A stretch of 64,000 nucleotides of DNA, taken from positions 124,001 through 188,000 of the forward strand of contig CAMQDS010000002.1 of the NCBI GenBank assembly GCA_946999645.1, in the 5' to 3' direction. Both the position numbers and the translations under genes were made by a program. A model generated the notes under the pieces. That model saw only the letters and a list, made by a program, of their open reading frames with translations, had not been told where the DNA came from and ran no database searches. Below are positions 61,452 to 64,000 of the stretch, one piece after another. Origin of the DNA: an uncultured Bacteroidales bacterium (lineage in GTDB: Bacteria > Bacteroidota > Bacteroidia > Bacteroidales > UBA932). The number at the start of each line of letters is the position of its first letter. Position 1 is the first letter of the stretch.

Positions 61452-64000
61452 TTATGCCTTTCCTGCAAGCCTCTTATAAGTGTTGTACCTTATTTGTGCA
61501 TACTCTTGTGTCTTTTGGAGCAGTTCTCCTGCTCTTTCCGGGAACATCTTGTACATTGCTGCAAAACGAACTTCTCCCTTCAAGAAGTCTTGGAACTTTG
61601 TCCAATCAGGCTCCCTACTATCAAGTGAAAATGGGTTTTTGCCCTGCTCTTCAAGTAGTGGATTAAACCTGTAAAGATGCCAATATCCACATTCTACGGC
61701 TATTTTCTCTTCTTTTTGGCTAAGCCCCATCCCTGCCTTAAGTCCATGGCTGATACAAGGAGAGTAGGCTATTATGAGTGAAGGACCATTATAAGCCTCC
61801 GCTTCTTTGATTGCATTCATATACTGCATTGGATTTGACCCCATAGCTACTTGTGCAACATATACATAACCATAACTCATAGCCATCATGCCGAGATCTT
61901 TCTTACGTATCTTCTTACCACTTGCAGCAAATTTTGCTATGGCACCAGTAGGAGTAGATTTTGAAGACTGACCTCCTGTGTTGGAATATACCTCAGTATC
62001 AAGAACAAGTACATTTACATTCTCACCTGATGCTAAAACATGATCCAAACCGCCATAACCTATATCGTATGCCCAACCGTCACCTCCGAATATCCACTGG
62101 CTGCGTGAAGCGATGAAATTCTTGTATACTAACAAATTCTTGCAACAGTCACAACCACAAGCTTCCATCATAGGAATTAATTTGTCTGCTACTTCACGTG
62201 TATTAGCGGCATCATTTCTATTATCAAGCCATTGTCTGAAAAGAGCCTTCATTTCATCGGAACACATTTTACAATTTAATGCCTCTTCCATAAGCCTTCC
62301 TACTGTCTCTCTTGCCCTATCAGAACCGAGTTTCATGCCGAGACCAAATTCTGCATTATCTTCAAACAATGAGTTTTGCCAAGCAGGACCGTGTCCCTTT
62401 GCATTTGTGCAATATGGAGAAGCAGGGAACGATGCACCGTAGATTGAAGAGCAGCCAGTAGCATTGACTATCATCATATGATCTCCGAATAATTGGGTGA
62501 TATTTTTGATATAAGGTGTTTCACCACAACCTGCACAAGCTCCTGAAAATTCAAATAATGGCTGAGAGAACTGTGCATTTTTAAAGTTTTGCATCTTATT
62601 TACAACAGTATCTTTATAGCCTACCTTATTTGAGAGATAATCGAATTTTTCTTGTTCTTCCAGTTGCTCGGTAAATGGAACCATCTTTAATGCTTTCTCT
62701 TTTGCAGGGCATACGTCTACACAGTTGCCACAACCAGTACAATCATATACGGATACAGAAATGGCAAACTTATATTCACGCAAGTTTGCACGTCCCTGTG
62801 CTATCTTTGTGCCTTTCGGGGCTGCCGCAGCTTCTTCATCAGTAAGAAGGAATGGACGTATAGCTGCATGAGGGCATACAAAAGCACAAGTGTTACACTG
62901 TATACAATTTTCTTCAATCCATGTAGAAACATTTACTGCTACACCACGCTTTTCGTATGCTGCTGTGCCTGAAGGCATTGTCCCGTCTGAATAATCCATG
63001 AATGCACTTACAGGAAGATTATCACCACACTGTGAGTTTACTACATCTGCAATATTCTTTACAAACTCAGGTGCAAGACGGTCTTTCCCTGGAACTTCAA
63101 ATTTTGCAGTAATATCCTTCCAATCAGAAGGTATTTCAACTTTTGTATATTCTCCACCTCTATCTACTGCTGCAAAGTTCATATTTACAACGCTTTCACC
63201 CTTTTTACCGTAACTTTTGACAATGGCGTCTTTGAGGTATTTGACAGCATCTGAGTATGGTATAATGTTAGTGATTTTAAAAAAGGCAGATTGTAAAATA
63301 GTATTGGTTCTTCCACCAAGACCTATTTCTTCAGCAATTTTTGTAGCATTGATAATATAAAGGTTTAGGTGCTTTTTACCTATGACAGACTTTACATTGT
63401 CAGGAATATGCTTTATTGTTTCTTCTTCATCCCACAAACTATTAAGCAACAATGTTCCACCTTCTTTTATTCCCTTTAATACATCATATTTGCGAAGATA
63501 TGATGGTACATGGCAGGCTACAAAGTCAGGAGTAGATACGAGGTATGGGGCTTTTATTTGCTGCTTGCCAAACCTTAAGTGAGAACAGGTATATCCGCCT
63601 GATTTCTTTGAATCATAGTCGAAATATGCCTGACAGTACATTTCTGTATGATTTCCTATGATTTTAATTGTATTCTTGTTTGCACCAACAGTACCATCTG
63701 ACCCAAGTCCATAGAATTTACATTCGGTAGTGCCAGCTTTTACTATTGAGATTTCATCCTTTACCGGTAGTGATTTAAATGTAACATCATCTACTATACC
63801 AATTGTAAATCCATTTTTAGGCTCGCTTTGCTCTAGGTTTTCAAATACTGCAATGATTTGTGCAGGGGTCGTATCCTTTGAGGATAAACCATAACGTCCT
63901 CCTACTACAAGAGGAGTGTTTTTCTTATCCTGGAAGAGTGCCTTAACGTCAAGATAAAGCGGCTCTCCGAGAGAACCTGGCTCTTTAGTCCTGTCAAGTA
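61452..64000 (-). CDS. nifJ: Pyruvate:ferredoxin (flavodoxin) oxidoreductase, N-terminus beyond window edge
   Basis: 848 codons of the C-terminal part are present; the full enzyme is about 1,180 residues, so some 335 N-terminal residues lie off the right edge. Reading from the edge: end of the pyruvate domain, the gamma domain (GSDGTVGANKNTIKIIG), two [4Fe-4S] ferredoxin motifs CIQCNTCAFVCP and CTGCGNCVDVCP, a third cluster site with CAGCGETPY, and the TPP-binding GGDGWAYDIGYGGLDH with VLDTEVYSNTGGQSSK. It oxidises pyruvate to acetyl-CoA and CO2 with reduction of ferredoxin, the hallmark of anaerobic energy metabolism. Confidence 0.96.
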   Translation of the reverse strand, partial: LDRTKEPGSLGEPLYLDVKALFQDKKNTPLVVGGRYGLSSKDTTPAQIIAVFENLEQSEPKNGFTIGIVDDVTFKSLPVKDEISIVKAGTTECKFYGLGSDGTVGANKNTIKIIGNHTEMYCQAYFDYDSKKSGGYTCSHLRFGKQQIKAPYLVSTPDFVACHVPSYLRKYDVLKGIKEGGTLLLNSLWDEEETIKHIPDNVKSVIGKKHLNLYIINATKIAEEIGLGGRTNTILQSAFFKITNIIPYSDAVKYLKDAIVKSYGKKGESVVNMNFAAVDRGGEYTKVEIPSDWKDITAKFEVPGKDRLAPEFVKNIADVVNSQCGDNLPVSAFMDYSDGTMPSGTAAYEKRGVAVNVSTWIEENCIQCNTCAFVCPHAAIRPFLLTDEEAAAAPKGTKIAQGRANLREYKFAISVSVYDCTGCGNCVDVCPAKEKALKMVPFTEQLEEQEKFDYLSNKVGYKDTVVNKMQNFKNAQFSQPLFEFSGACAGCGETPYIKNITQLFGDHMMIVNATGCSSIYGASFPASPYCTNAKGHGPAWQNSLFEDNAEFGLGMKLGSDRARETVGRLMEEALNCKMCSDEMKALFRQWLDNRNDAANTREVADKLIPMMEACGCDCCKNLLVYKNFIASRSQWIFGGDGWAYDIGYGGLDHVLASGENVNVLVLDTEVYSNTGGQSSKSTPTGAIAKFAASGKKIRKKDLGMMAMSYGYVYVAQVAMGSNPMQYMNAIKEAEAYNGPSLIIAYSPCISHGLKAGMGLSQKEEKIAVECGYWHLYRFNPLLEEQGKNPFSLDSREPDWTKFQDFLKGEVRFAAMYKMFPERAGELLQKTQEYAQIRYNTYKRLAGKA

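Noticed and set aside
61454..63582. Open frames on the plus strand opposite nifJ
   Set aside because: Low-complexity, Ser/Leu-rich translations without domain features; antisense shadows of the PFOR reading frame.
1..64000. CRISPR array, insertion sequences, prophage
   Set aside because: No regularly spaced repeats, transposase, integrase or phage structural genes were recognised anywhere in the window.

Overview
The window is AT-rich chromosomal DNA from an anaerobic, gut-type member of the Bacteroidota (most likely Bacteroidales). The evidence is a SusC/SusD pair, Bacteroidota-restricted families (DUF5020, DUF4831, BACON domains, a TIGR02757-type protein), a pyruvate:ferredoxin oxidoreductase, and many promoters of the Bacteroides type (TTTG or TTG, about 19-20 nt, then TAnnTTTG). 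The genus cannot be fixed from the sequence. I see no insertion sequence, prophage, integrase or CRISPR array. The gene set is mostly core plus one accessory nutrient locus.

Layout. 1-8.5 kb: a Clp ATPase (clpC-like, cut by the left edge) diverges from gyrA, which is followed by a TPR protein; phoH diverges from a SPOR lipoprotein and a TonB_C-fused, catalytically dead-looking M28 peptidase homologue. 8.5-14.9 kb: leuS, two tandem YitT transporters and a PAP2 phosphatase, then a convergent secreted esterase. 15-19.2 kb: a nucleobase salvage operon (uraA, apt, a Tsx-like DUF5020 porin, an AzgA-type permease) with a canonical promoter, a structured leader and a strong terminator. 19.2-23.7 kb: a MarR regulator, a secreted histidine phosphatase, rplS with tRNA-Arg(ACG) 9 nt behind it, and grpE-dnaJ.

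23.9-37.3 kb is the most distinctive part: a same-strand, tightly spaced block coding for a GlpT-type glycerol-3-phosphate/phosphate antiporter, a lipoprotein metallophosphoesterase, SusC, SusD, a BACON-domain surface lipoprotein and a periplasmic metallophosphoesterase-GDPD fusion. It is built like a polysaccharide utilisation locus but has no glycoside hydrolase. The simplest reading is a scavenging system for glycerophosphodiesters or related phosphate esters: surface capture, TonB-dependent import, periplasmic hydrolysis and uptake of glycerol-3-phosphate. This substrate is inferred, not shown.

37.3-48 kb is a long reverse-strand run with gaps of 13 nt or less, or overlaps (POT peptide transporter, TIGR02757, zeta-like P-loop kinase, tldD, tldE/pmbA, slyD-like FKBP, GT2 glycosyltransferase, trkA, ABC-F ATPase). 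48-53 kb, forward: an LpxL-like acyltransferase, DUF4831, pepD, and rpsF-rpsR-rplI. 53-60.4 kb, reverse: parE, a PlsC-like acyltransferase and an acyl-CoA synthetase; and an M16 peptidase with a DUF1573 protein. 60.5-64 kb: a LysR regulator and the C-terminal part of nifJ/PFOR, cut by the right edge.

Other points worth checking: GyrA carries Leu at the position equivalent to E. coli Ser83 (the classic quinolone-resistance site); the Clp ATPase lacks the ClpC middle domain; the POT transporter lacks the first Glu of its proton-coupling motif; and the terminator of the phosphate-ester locus lies inside the coding region of the convergent ABC-F gene.
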